Assembly (NCBI RefSeq): GCF_900105255.1 | Contig: NZ_LT629763.1 | Location: 3,351,001-3,415,000, forward strand | DNA length: 64,000 bases | Reading direction: 5' to 3' | Origin: Halopseudomonas sabulinigri | GTDB lineage: Bacteria; Pseudomonadota; Gammaproteobacteria; Pseudomonadales; Pseudomonadaceae | Part shown: positions 16,579-23,885 of the stretch, in pieces | Layout of the letters: each line of letters begins with the position of its first letter | How positions within the stretch are numbered: position 1 is the first letter of the stretch | Notes under the pieces: model-generated | Told to the model about the DNA's origin: nothing | The model's input: the letters and a program-made list of their open reading frames with translations, nothing else | Database searches by the model: none | Made by a program: the position numbers and the translations under genes

Positions 16579-18141
16579 ATGCAAACATACCTTCGCCCCC
16601 TGTTGCGCACGCTACTGCTGATACTGCTGTTGGGCGCGCTGCTGATCGAACTGCTGCTCTGGCAGATCGGCGTCTCTGCGCGCAGCCAAAGCTCGCAGGA
16701 GCTGCTGCTGCGCGGCGCAGAGGTGCGCAGCGCACTGGAAACCCGCCTGCGCGACGGCATTTATCTGAGCCGCGGTCTGGTGTCCTTTCTGCAAAGTCAG
16801 CGTGGCTTGCAAGAGCCTGAGAAGGTTGAAGCCTGGCTGGCCAGCATGAACCAGGAAGTCGACTACCTGATCAATATCGGCATAGCGCCGGACAACCGCA
16901 TCGCCTTGATTTTCCCGCGCGAGGGCAACGAGGCGGCGCTGGGACTGTATTACCCCGATGTACCTAAACAGTGGGCCACGGTGCAGCAGATCATGCGTAG
17001 CCAGCAACCGGCGCTGGCTGGGCCGCTGCCACTGGTACAGGGCGGCATGGGCCTGATTTATCGTACGCCGGTTTATATGGACGGCGCGTACTGGGGGCTG
17101 GTCAGTACGGTAATGGATGCGCCTGCGCTACTGGGCATGGTGGATAGCGAGCCGCGCTGGCAAGATCTTAATCTGCAGCTGCAGCGCCTTGAGGGTGAGC
17201 AGTACACCCGCTTCTGGGGCGCTGACCTGCAACCAGGGCGTATGCAGCAGGCCATGCTCATTCCGCTGCCCGGGGTGACCTGGCGGTTGGTGCTGCAGCA
17301 GCGCGGTGAAGACGCGCAGTTGCTGCTCTACCGTCTGGGCCTATATGCGGCGTTATTGGTGCTGTTGTTGGCGGTTGGCTATCTGCGCGCCAGCAAGCTG
17401 CGCCAGCAGCGCGAGCATGAGGCGCTGCGCGCCGAGACCGAGCGGATAAAGAACGAATTCATCTCTACGATCAATCACGAGCTGCGCACGCCGCTGACCA
17501 GTATTCTCGGCACGCTGGGGCTGTTGCAAGGTGGCGCGGTTGGCACCTTGCCGACAGAGGCCCAGCGCATGGTGGCGCTGGCCAGGCGCAACGCCGACCA
17601 TCTGCTCAAGCTGATCAGCGATCTGCTGGATATCGACAAGATTATCGCCGGCCGGCTGCAGTTGGAGCTGCAGGACATGCCGTTGGACGAACTGCTGCGT
17701 AGCGCGCTGCAGGAACTGGATGGCATGCTGGCTCAGCGCGAACTGCGTCTGGAGTACCACAACCCGTTCGAGCAAGCCCGGGTGCGGGTAGACGCCACCC
17801 GCTTCAAACAGGTGCTGGACAACCTGCTATCCAATGCCATCAAGTTTTCCCCCGCAGGCGGGCTGGTTATTGTGCAGGTGAGCCGGGTGAAAGCGGGCAC
17901 GCACTGGCGCATCGAAGTGAGCGATCAGGGAGAAGGTATCCCCCCGGCCTTTCAGCACAAGGTGTTTGAGCGTTTCGCCCAGGCCGACAGTTCCTCGCAA
18001 CGTAAAACCGGTGGCACCGGCCTGGGTCTGCCGATCACGCGCGGGCTGGTAGAGCAGATGGGCGGTGAGGTGGGCTTTACTACCTCGGCGGCCGGCACCT
18101 GTTTTTACTTGCTGTTTCCGGCGGCAGGCGCTGAACTCTAA
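16579..18141 (+). CDS. CHASE-domain sensor histidine kinase (orphan)
   Basis: The 520-residue membrane kinase has a TM helix at about 9-30 and a periplasmic CHASE-like sensor at about 45-215 (TRLRDGIYLSRGLVSFL ... NIGIAPDNRIALIFPREGNE ... YYPDVPKQW). A second TM helix at about 250-270 is followed by HisKA with the phospho-acceptor His in FISTINHELRTPLTSILG. HATPase_c carries N (NLLSNAIKFSP), G1 (VSDQGEGIP), F and G2 (GGTGLGLPITRGLV) boxes. No response regulator gene is adjacent, and there is no receiver domain, so its partner is elsewhere. The ATG at 16579 lacks a strong ribosome binding site. Confidence 0.9.
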   Translation: MQTYLRPLLRTLLLILLLGALLIELLLWQIGVSARSQSSQELLLRGAEVRSALETRLRDGIYLSRGLVSFLQSQRGLQEPEKVEAWLASMNQEVDYLINIGIAPDNRIALIFPREGNEAALGLYYPDVPKQWATVQQIMRSQQPALAGPLPLVQGGMGLIYRTPVYMDGAYWGLVSTVMDAPALLGMVDSEPRWQDLNLQLQRLEGEQYTRFWGADLQPGRMQQAMLIPLPGVTWRLVLQQRGEDAQLLLYRLGLYAALLVLLLAVGYLRASKLRQQREHEALRAETERIKNEFISTINHELRTPLTSILGTLGLLQGGAVGTLPTEAQRMVALARRNADHLLKLISDLLDIDKIIAGRLQLELQDMPLDELLRSALQELDGMLAQRELRLEYHNPFEQARVRVDATRFKQVLDNLLSNAIKFSPAGGLVIVQVSRVKAGTHWRIEVSDQGEGIPPAFQHKVFERFAQADSSSQRKTGGTGLGLPITRGLVEQMGGEVGFTTSAAGTCFYLLFPAAGAEL

Positions 18142-18170
18142 GCCATGGCACGCCTACACAAGGAGCGTAT

Positions 18171-18536
18171 ATGAGTAAGCTGACTGCATCTGAAATCAAG
18201 GCCTTTATCCCCTCGCGAGACTATGCCACCAGCAAGGCCTTCTATCGTGACATGGGCTTCACCCTGGCCTCCGACATGGGCGATGTGGCCTATTTTCATT
18301 TGGGCGATTGCAGCTTCTTGCTGCAAGACTTCTATCAGGCGGCGCTGGCCGACAACTTCATGATGCACCTGCTGGTGGAGGATGCCGCTGCCTGGCATGC
18401 GGCGCTGAGCAAGGCCGATCTGTTGGGCAAATACGGGGTGCGCCTGAGCGCGCTGGAAGAGCAGCCCTGGGGGATGCTCGACTTCACCATCACCGACCCC
18501 TCCGGCGTGCTCTGGCGCATCGGCCAGAATACCTGA
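18171..18536 (+). CDS. VOC-family (glyoxalase/bleomycin-resistance fold) protein
   Basis: The 121-residue protein forms one VOC unit: FIPSRDYATSKAFYRDMGFTLASDMGDVAYFHLGDCSFLLQDFY, then HLLVEDAAAWHAAL and TITDPSGVLWRIGQ. The metal-ligand positions of true glyoxalase I are not all present, so the reaction cannot be assigned. AAGGAGCG precedes the ATG. It is the first of a run of closely spaced small genes (18171-20359). Confidence 0.85.
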   Translation: MSKLTASEIKAFIPSRDYATSKAFYRDMGFTLASDMGDVAYFHLGDCSFLLQDFYQAALADNFMMHLLVEDAAAWHAALSKADLLGKYGVRLSALEEQPWGMLDFTITDPSGVLWRIGQNT

Positions 18537-18547
18537 GCGGCTTGAAG

Positions 18548-18943
18548 ATGGACTTGCGATCTTATCTGCTCAGCAAACCCGAAGCCGAAGAAGACTTCCC
18601 CTTTGGCCCTGAGCCGGCGGTTTTCAAGGTACAGGGCAAGCTGTTTGCGCTGGTTATGCAGCGTGAGGGCGCACTGTGCGTCAATCTCAAGTGTGATCCG
18701 CAGCAGGCGATCGGCTTGCGGGACCTGTTTCCCGCCGTAACGCCCGGCTACCACATGAACAAGCGTCACTGGAACACAGTTCGGAATGACGGCTCGATTC
18801 CGGTGGGCGAGCTGCAGCGCATGATTGATCATTCCTACGCGCTGGTGGTCAAGGGGCTGAGCAGGCCGCAGCGGTTGGGGCTGGAGGCACGGCATGGCAA
18901 GGCTTTGATATATGCCGGGCAGGGCGGCGAACATGACGGTTGA
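18548..18943 (+). CDS. MmcQ/YjbR family DNA-binding-fold protein (first copy)
   Basis: The 131-residue protein has the YjbR fold signatures DFPFGPEPAVFKVQGKLFALV and YHMNKRHWNTVRNDGSIPVGELQRMIDHSYALVVKGL. YjbR proteins have a CyaY-like fold with a proposed DNA-binding role; the true function is not established. The start at 18548 is eleven bases after the VOC stop, and the last eleven bases overlap the next gene, a second member of the same family. Confidence 0.87.
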   Translation: MDLRSYLLSKPEAEEDFPFGPEPAVFKVQGKLFALVMQREGALCVNLKCDPQQAIGLRDLFPAVTPGYHMNKRHWNTVRNDGSIPVGELQRMIDHSYALVVKGLSRPQRLGLEARHGKALIYAGQGGEHDG

Positions 18944-19292
18944 CGAGGTCAAGGCCTACTGCGCCGCGCTGCCCGGGGCCAGCAGCGAGTTGCATGACAC
19001 GCCGACCAATGTGCTGGTGTACCGGCTGGCGGAAAAACGCTTTGCCTACTTCAAGACCAGCCAACCGCAGCAGTGGCGTTTCAGCGTCAGGGTGATGCCC
19101 GAGCGCTATCTTGAACTGACCGACCAGCCCGGCATTCAGCCTGCGCGCTATCTGCAGCGGTTCCACTGGGTCACCCTGGTCAGTGTAGAGCAGATGCCCG
19201 CTGAGCAGTTGCGGGCGCTGATCGACTGGTCTTACCAGAAAGCCCTGCAGGCGTTGCCCCAAGGCCAGCGTGAAGCGCTGCTGCGTGGCTGA
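18933..19292 (+). CDS. MmcQ/YjbR family protein (second copy)
   Basis: The 119-residue protein (MTVDEVKAYCAALPGASSEL...) is a divergent member of the same family as its neighbour. It has RFAYFKTSQPQQWRFSVRV in the central sheet and RFHWVTLVSVEQMPAEQLRALIDWSYQKAL at the end. The start at 18933 overlaps the first YjbR gene by eleven bases, which implies coupled translation. The two copies share little identity, so the pairing is probably old. Confidence 0.85.
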   Translation: MTVDEVKAYCAALPGASSELHDTPTNVLVYRLAEKRFAYFKTSQPQQWRFSVRVMPERYLELTDQPGIQPARYLQRFHWVTLVSVEQMPAEQLRALIDWSYQKALQALPQGQREALLRG

Positions 19293-19317
19293 AGCACAAA
19301 ACCGGGAAGGAGTAGCG

Positions 19318-19908
19318 GTGAATATTGGAATCTATCTTTACGAGCAGGCCGAAGTGCTGGATTTTGCCGGCCCCTTTGAGGTGTTCTCCACCGCCGCGCG
19401 GCTGAGTGAGCCGAGCGGTTGTTTCCAGGTGTCGCTGATTGCCGGCGTGGCGGCGCCGGTGACCGCACGCGGCGGCCTGCGCGTGATACCCGATCACGAC
19501 CTGCGCAGCCATCCGCCGCTGCAGGCGCTGATTGTACCGGGTGGTGTGCACACAGCCGAGCTGCAGCATACCGAGATGCTGCAATGGTTGCGTGACCAGG
19601 CCGCGCAGGTACAGATCATGGCCTCGGTCTGCACCGGCGCCTTTTTGCTGGCCCAGGCCGGTCTGCTGGATGGCGAACAGGTGACCACGCACTGGGAAGA
19701 CATCGCCGATCTGCGCGCCGCTTATCCGCAGCTCGAGGTGCTCGAACGCCAGCGTTGGGTCGATCGGGGCAAGCGGGTCACCTCGGCCGGCATCTCCGCC
19801 GGCATCGACATGAGCCTGCATCTGGTGGAACGTCTGCATTCGCGTGACCTGGCCGAGCGCACAGCGCGGCAGATGGAATTTGACTGGACTGGTAATGCGC
19901 CTGCGTGA
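19318..19908 (+). CDS. DJ-1/PfpI family protein (isonitrile-hydratase-like)
   Basis: The 196-residue protein starts at GTG 19318 after GGGAAGGA. It has the glutamine-amidotransferase-like fold with the nucleophilic-elbow Cys in MASVCTGAFLLAQAGLLDG, followed by TTHWEDIADL and SAGISAGIDMSLHLVERL. This pattern is shared by isonitrile hydratase and by the sensor domain of GlxA regulators. No AraC domain is attached, so it is a stand-alone enzyme or chaperone-type DJ-1 protein. It overlaps the following GNAT gene by 14 bases. Confidence 0.87.
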   Translation: MNIGIYLYEQAEVLDFAGPFEVFSTAARLSEPSGCFQVSLIAGVAAPVTARGGLRVIPDHDLRSHPPLQALIVPGGVHTAELQHTEMLQWLRDQAAQVQIMASVCTGAFLLAQAGLLDGEQVTTHWEDIADLRAAYPQLEVLERQRWVDRGKRVTSAGISAGIDMSLHLVERLHSRDLAERTARQMEFDWTGNAPA

Positions 19909-20359
19909 GGGCACGGCCGCCGATGCGAAGGCCTGTGCCGCACTCTTCACCGCTGCCGTGCATGGCCTTGCTGGCCAGCATTATGATTCTGCGCAGCGCC
20001 ATGCCTGGGCTCCGCTGACGCCCGACATCACGTTCTGGCAGCAGCGGTTGGCCGGCCTGCAGGTGTTGTTGGCCGAGGACGCAAGCGGGCTGCTGGGGTT
20101 TATCGGCTACGCGCAGGATGGGCACATCGACATGCTTTTCTGTGCCCCGCGGGTAGCGCGGCGCGCGGTGGCCAGTGCACTTTATCGTGAAGCCGAGACG
20201 CGCCTACGGCAGCGCGGGGTGGAGCGCCTGTGTACCGAAGCCAGCTTGCTGGCGCAGCCGTTTTTCCTGCGTCAGGGCTTTACCAGCGACGCGCGTGAAG
20301 AGGTCGAGCGCGCGGGAGTGCGGTTACCGCGCTACCGCATGAGCAAGATGCTCGACTGA
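19895..20359 (+). CDS. GNAT family N-acetyltransferase
   Basis: The 154-residue protein opens with MRLREGTAADAKACAALFTAAVHGL, the typical GNAT N-terminal strand and helix. It continues with LLGFIGYAQDGHIDMLFCAPRVARRAVASALYREAETRL, a degenerate acetyl-CoA-binding motif A, and ends with AQPFFLRQGFTSDAREEVERAGVRLPRYRMSK. The latter is typical of the YafP-like subgroup. The substrate is unknown. The start overlaps the DJ-1 gene, so it belongs to the same transcript. Confidence 0.83.
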   Translation: MRLREGTAADAKACAALFTAAVHGLAGQHYDSAQRHAWAPLTPDITFWQQRLAGLQVLLAEDASGLLGFIGYAQDGHIDMLFCAPRVARRAVASALYREAETRLRQRGVERLCTEASLLAQPFFLRQGFTSDAREEVERAGVRLPRYRMSKMLD

Positions 20360-20432
20360 GCGGCAAGGGGCGATTGCCGTCTGCGCGGGAGGCGGCTATC
20401 TTGGCCACTCCCGGTCCCAGGAAAACAACAAG

Positions 20433-20852
20433 ATGACCACACACCTGATTCTGCTACCCCTGTTGCTGCAAATAGCACTGACCCTGGCGCTGTATGTCGC
20501 GCTCGCCCGTGCCAAGACCAAGGCGCTGGCGGCGGGCGCGGTCGACGAGACGCGCCGCGCACTGCACGATGATGCCTGGCCCGACAATGTCTTGCAGATA
20601 AACAACTGCATTCGCAACCAGTTTGAAGTCCCCATACTTTTTTACGTTCTGGTGCTGGCCCTGTTGCAACTGGGGGCGGCGGGGTGGCTGGCGCAGGTGC
20701 TGGCCTGGCTGTTCGTACTCAGCCGTGTTGGCCATGCGCTGGTGCACACTGGCAGCAATCAGGTACCGCTGCGCCGCCGACTGTTCAGCATGGGCTGCTT
20801 ACTGCTCATGCTGATGACGGCGCTGCTGGCCTGGGTTGTGGTAGCGGCCTGA
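20433..20852 (+). CDS. MAPEG family membrane protein
   Basis: The 139-residue protein has four helices and the MAPEG pattern: VALARAKTKALAAG, NCIRNQFEVPILFYVLVLALLQLGAA and FVLSRVGHALVHTGSNQVPLRR. Eukaryotic MAPEG enzymes conjugate glutathione or make eicosanoids; bacterial roles are mostly unknown. Its TGA overlaps the ATG of the next gene, so the two membrane proteins are coupled. Confidence 0.87.
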   Translation: MTTHLILLPLLLQIALTLALYVALARAKTKALAAGAVDETRRALHDDAWPDNVLQINNCIRNQFEVPILFYVLVLALLQLGAAGWLAQVLAWLFVLSRVGHALVHTGSNQVPLRRRLFSMGCLLLMLMTALLAWVVVAA

Positions 20853-21271
20853 TGAGCGGGTTTGTGGCGCTGTTGCGCGGCCGCGGACGGGTCTATCTGC
20901 TGGAGGCGATCGTCTGTTTCAGCGGTCCGGTACTGCTGCTGGGTCTGGGGCTGGTGGCCTTGCCACTGGCCTTTGCCGACAGCACTGAGCCGCTGTTGCG
21001 CTGGCAACTCACAGGCATGCTGCTGGGCGGCTTCATCGGTCTATGGGGCGTTATCCAGCTGGTGCTCAAGGTGGCCTACCCGAGGCGGGAGGTCGCTAGC
21101 CCCAGGGCTATCGTATTCGCCCTGTTGATCGGTATTGGCGCCGTGCTGGCGTTCTATCAGGGAATGCGGTTGTCGCCGGCGGCGACCATGTTGCTGGTGG
21201 TCATGCCACTGCTCGGCGCCGCGCACTTTCTGTTTCTCGGGCGGGACTACCTGACGCGCCGCGGGAGTTGA
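20852..21271 (+). CDS. unknown four-helix membrane protein coupled to MAPEG gene
   Basis: The 139-residue protein has predicted helices at about 15-40, 50-70, 85-103 and 106-125, with short basic loops (LLRGRGR, YPRREVASPR). I recognise no family. It starts at the ATG overlapping the MAPEG stop codon by one base (20850-20854), implying co-expression. Localisation in the inner membrane is the only firm statement. Confidence 0.7.
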   Translation: MSGFVALLRGRGRVYLLEAIVCFSGPVLLLGLGLVALPLAFADSTEPLLRWQLTGMLLGGFIGLWGVIQLVLKVAYPRREVASPRAIVFALLIGIGAVLAFYQGMRLSPAATMLLVVMPLLGAAHFLFLGRDYLTRRGS

Positions 21272-21333
21272 CAGGCTGCGGCCGATCCGTTGCACTGCTG
21301 CCTCTGTCTTGTCCTGTTGGAGTGGGCCGTCCC

Positions 21334-22017
21334 ATGTCTGTTTCTACCGATGAAGTGCATCTGGTTTCCATTAACGCTGGCGCGCCCAAGTCGCTGCTGG
21401 TCGGTCGCCGAGAGGCACGTACAGGCCATTTCAAGCAGCCGCTCAACGGCCGGGTGGCGATTGATGCCCAGGGGATCAGTGAGGACTTTATCGGCGACCT
21501 CAAGCACCACGGTGGCGCTGATCAGGCGATTTATCTCTATAGCCAGCAAGATATCGACTGGTGGTCGGCGCAGCTGCAACGCGAGCTGGGCCCCGGCTTC
21601 TTCGGCGAAAATCTGACGGTATCGCACTGGTGGCCGACCCTGCGTATCGGCGACCGCCTGCAGGCCGGCGAGCTGCTGCTGGAAATTACCGCACCGCGCA
21701 TTCCCTGTTCCACCCTGGCGGCCCGGGTCGGCGACAAGCTGTTCGCCAAGCGCTTCGTCAAGGCTGAACGCTGTGGTGCCTATGCCCGCGTGTTGCAACC
21801 CGGTAGCCTGCAGGCCGGCGATGCCTTGACCGTGCTCAAGGCCGACGTGATCTACCCCACCATCAAGGAGGTATTTCGCTACTGCCACTCCAAGGGGCAT
21901 AACCTGGATTTTCTGCAGCGCCTGCTGAGCGCCCCGCTAGCCGAGAAAATGCGCACCGAGATGGAGGAGCGCAAGGCGAGCGCTCTGCAGGCCAGCGGTC
22001 AGTTACCGGGCATCTGA
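21334..22017 (+). CDS. MOSC domain protein (YiiM-like)
   Basis: The 227-residue protein contains a MOSC domain at about residues 30-165: HGGADQAIYLYSQQDIDWW, GPGFFGENLTVS and the conserved Cys in APRIPCSTLAARVG, which binds a molybdenum-cofactor sulfur or substrate. The C-terminal 3-alpha segment (VIYPTIKEVFRYCHSKGHNLDFLQRLL) matches YiiM, a protein implicated in reduction of N-hydroxylated compounds. The ATG at 21334 is twelve bases from GGAG; upstream in-frame codons encode non-family residues. Confidence 0.87.
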   Translation: MSVSTDEVHLVSINAGAPKSLLVGRREARTGHFKQPLNGRVAIDAQGISEDFIGDLKHHGGADQAIYLYSQQDIDWWSAQLQRELGPGFFGENLTVSHWWPTLRIGDRLQAGELLLEITAPRIPCSTLAARVGDKLFAKRFVKAERCGAYARVLQPGSLQAGDALTVLKADVIYPTIKEVFRYCHSKGHNLDFLQRLLSAPLAEKMRTEMEERKASALQASGQLPGI

Positions 22018-22022
22018 GCGCG

Positions 22023-23885
22023 TCAGGCCGGTAATGTGGCCAGTAACAAGGCCCGGTAGGCGCGCTCGCGCAGCCCCGTTGCCTGTTCCAGCCGCATGCG
22101 TTTCAGCGCTGCCTGCTGGCGCGGCGTGGCGCTGCGCCGCCAACCTCGCCACAGCAGGGAAAGCATCGCCCTGTGGTTACCCTTGAGTGTTTTCAGCTCG
22201 CCAAGACCCTGCGCCAGGTCCTCTTCTTCGGCGCTCAGGCCGCTGCCCAGCGGAAAGGCGGGCAGCAACTGCTGCTGCGCTTCGGTCAGCAGGTAGGCCA
22301 ATTGCTCTGGCGTGTTGCGCTGATAGGACGCCGGTAAGCGGTAGTCAGTTGGCAATTTCCCGGCCCGCTGCGCCTGGCCCATCAGTTCCTCTTGAAAGCG
22401 CGCATCACATACCGAGAGCATGGCGTCGATCACCTCGGCGTCGCTCTTGTCGCGCAGGTCGGCTACGCCGTATTCAGTTACTACCATATCGCGCAGATGC
22501 CGTGGGATAGTGGCGTGCGGGTACTGCCAACAGATGTTGGAGCTGACCCGGCCCTTGTGGGTGCGGGTGGCGGGTAAGGTGATGATGGCGCGGGCATCGT
22601 CCAGGGCAAAGGCCTGGGCGATAAAGTCGTACTGGCCACCTACGCCGCTGATCACCTGCGCATCGCTCAGGCCGTCGGAGGTCACCGCGCCGGTCAGGCT
22701 GACCATCAGCGCGCTGTTGATGAAGCGCGCCTGCTGACGGGCTGCACGCTTGGAATGCTCATCGCCATACAGACTGTTGGTAAATGAGACCGGCATCATG
22801 GCGATCCTGTCGCGGGTTTCAGGCGGCAGGCGCTGCAGCGTTTCGTAGAGTATCGGGCTGCCGATAAAGAAGCCGGCGTGGATCAGCCTGCCGTCGACGG
22901 CACGCTTGATGACACCGGCTTCGATCAGCGCCAGGAAGCCCTCTACCAGCATTTCAGTGACGCCGTACAGGCCGGTCTGAAAAGGCTCGCAGTGTCGCTC
23001 GAGCAAAGACTCAGGCGTTTCCAGACGTTGCAGCAGTTGCTGAAAGTCGAGCGGTTGCTGCTGGCGCAGCCGCAAGGCGTGCGCTATGGCATCGCCAATG
23101 GAGCCGATGCCGATTTGCAGGGTGCCGCCATCAGGTACCAGGCTCGCCACCCGCAGGGCAATGGCGTGGTGCTTGAGCGCCGCCGGGCTGTGCGGCGGTG
23201 TGAACAACGGAAAGTCGTATTGCGGGCTGTGCAGTAGCAGGTCGAAATCGCTCGCGGGGCGATCCGCTGCCCCGCCCATATAGGGCAGCGCGTGGTTGAC
23301 CTGGCCTACGCTGAGTAGCTGCAGCTCACCGCGTTGGCGCCGGTCCAGCAGGTCGGCACTGATGTCGGGGTTGCAGCTTAGACTGTAGCGCGCGGGCTGG
23401 CCGTCGGCCGCGGGCTCGCCCGGTGCAACCAGTTGCAGGATAAGGTTTACCTGCCAGCGCAGCAGGGTGTCCAGCGCATGGGTGTAGTTGAGGCTGGTGT
23501 AGTCCTGCTGCATGCGCGGCACACCGCGCCAGCCGCCGGGGCGCAGGAAAAACTCGCGCACCTGGATATTGCCCGGCAGCTCGCCGCTGCGCATTGCCTT
23601 GGCGTACTCCAGTGCCGGGTACTCGGCAAACAGGCGCTGCGATAGCGGGCCAATAAAACGCTGTTCCAGATCGCTGCTGGCGCTGGGAGCTTCCAGGGTG
23701 AGCGCGGTACAGATGGTCAACGAAATCTCGGCGTTATCACGCGCGCGGAGGTAAAGCGCGTTGATCAGGTGGTTGGCCTTGCCGAGACCCAATGGCAGGC
23801 CAACCACCAGGGTGTTGCCCAAACGTTGCAGTATGGCATCGACCAGCGCCTCGGCATCGTCAAAACACGCAGGCTGTTCACTCAT
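22023..23885 (-). CDS. acetyl-CoA hydrolase/CoA-transferase family protein
   Basis: The 620-residue protein belongs to the acetyl-CoA hydrolase/4-hydroxybutyrate CoA-transferase superfamily. It has a glycine-rich GGTLQIGIGSIGDAIAHALR segment, the YGVTEMLVEGFLALIEAG catalytic-glutamate region near residue 315, and the C-terminal AcetylCoA_hyd_C motif VISGVGGQYDFIAQAFALDDARAIITLPAT followed by VVTEYGVADLR. It is longer than typical members by about 150 residues. The ATG at 23885 overlaps the fadJ-like stop by eight bases, so it is coupled to fatty-acid oxidation. Confidence 0.85.
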   Translation of the reverse strand: MSEQPACFDDAEALVDAILQRLGNTLVVGLPLGLGKANHLINALYLRARDNAEISLTICTALTLEAPSASSDLEQRFIGPLSQRLFAEYPALEYAKAMRSGELPGNIQVREFFLRPGGWRGVPRMQQDYTSLNYTHALDTLLRWQVNLILQLVAPGEPAADGQPARYSLSCNPDISADLLDRRQRGELQLLSVGQVNHALPYMGGAADRPASDFDLLLHSPQYDFPLFTPPHSPAALKHHAIALRVASLVPDGGTLQIGIGSIGDAIAHALRLRQQQPLDFQQLLQRLETPESLLERHCEPFQTGLYGVTEMLVEGFLALIEAGVIKRAVDGRLIHAGFFIGSPILYETLQRLPPETRDRIAMMPVSFTNSLYGDEHSKRAARQQARFINSALMVSLTGAVTSDGLSDAQVISGVGGQYDFIAQAFALDDARAIITLPATRTHKGRVSSNICWQYPHATIPRHLRDMVVTEYGVADLRDKSDAEVIDAMLSVCDARFQEELMGQAQRAGKLPTDYRLPASYQRNTPEQLAYLLTEAQQQLLPAFPLGSGLSAEEEDLAQGLGELKTLKGNHRAMLSLLWRGWRRSATPRQQAALKRMRLEQATGLRERAYRALLLATLPA

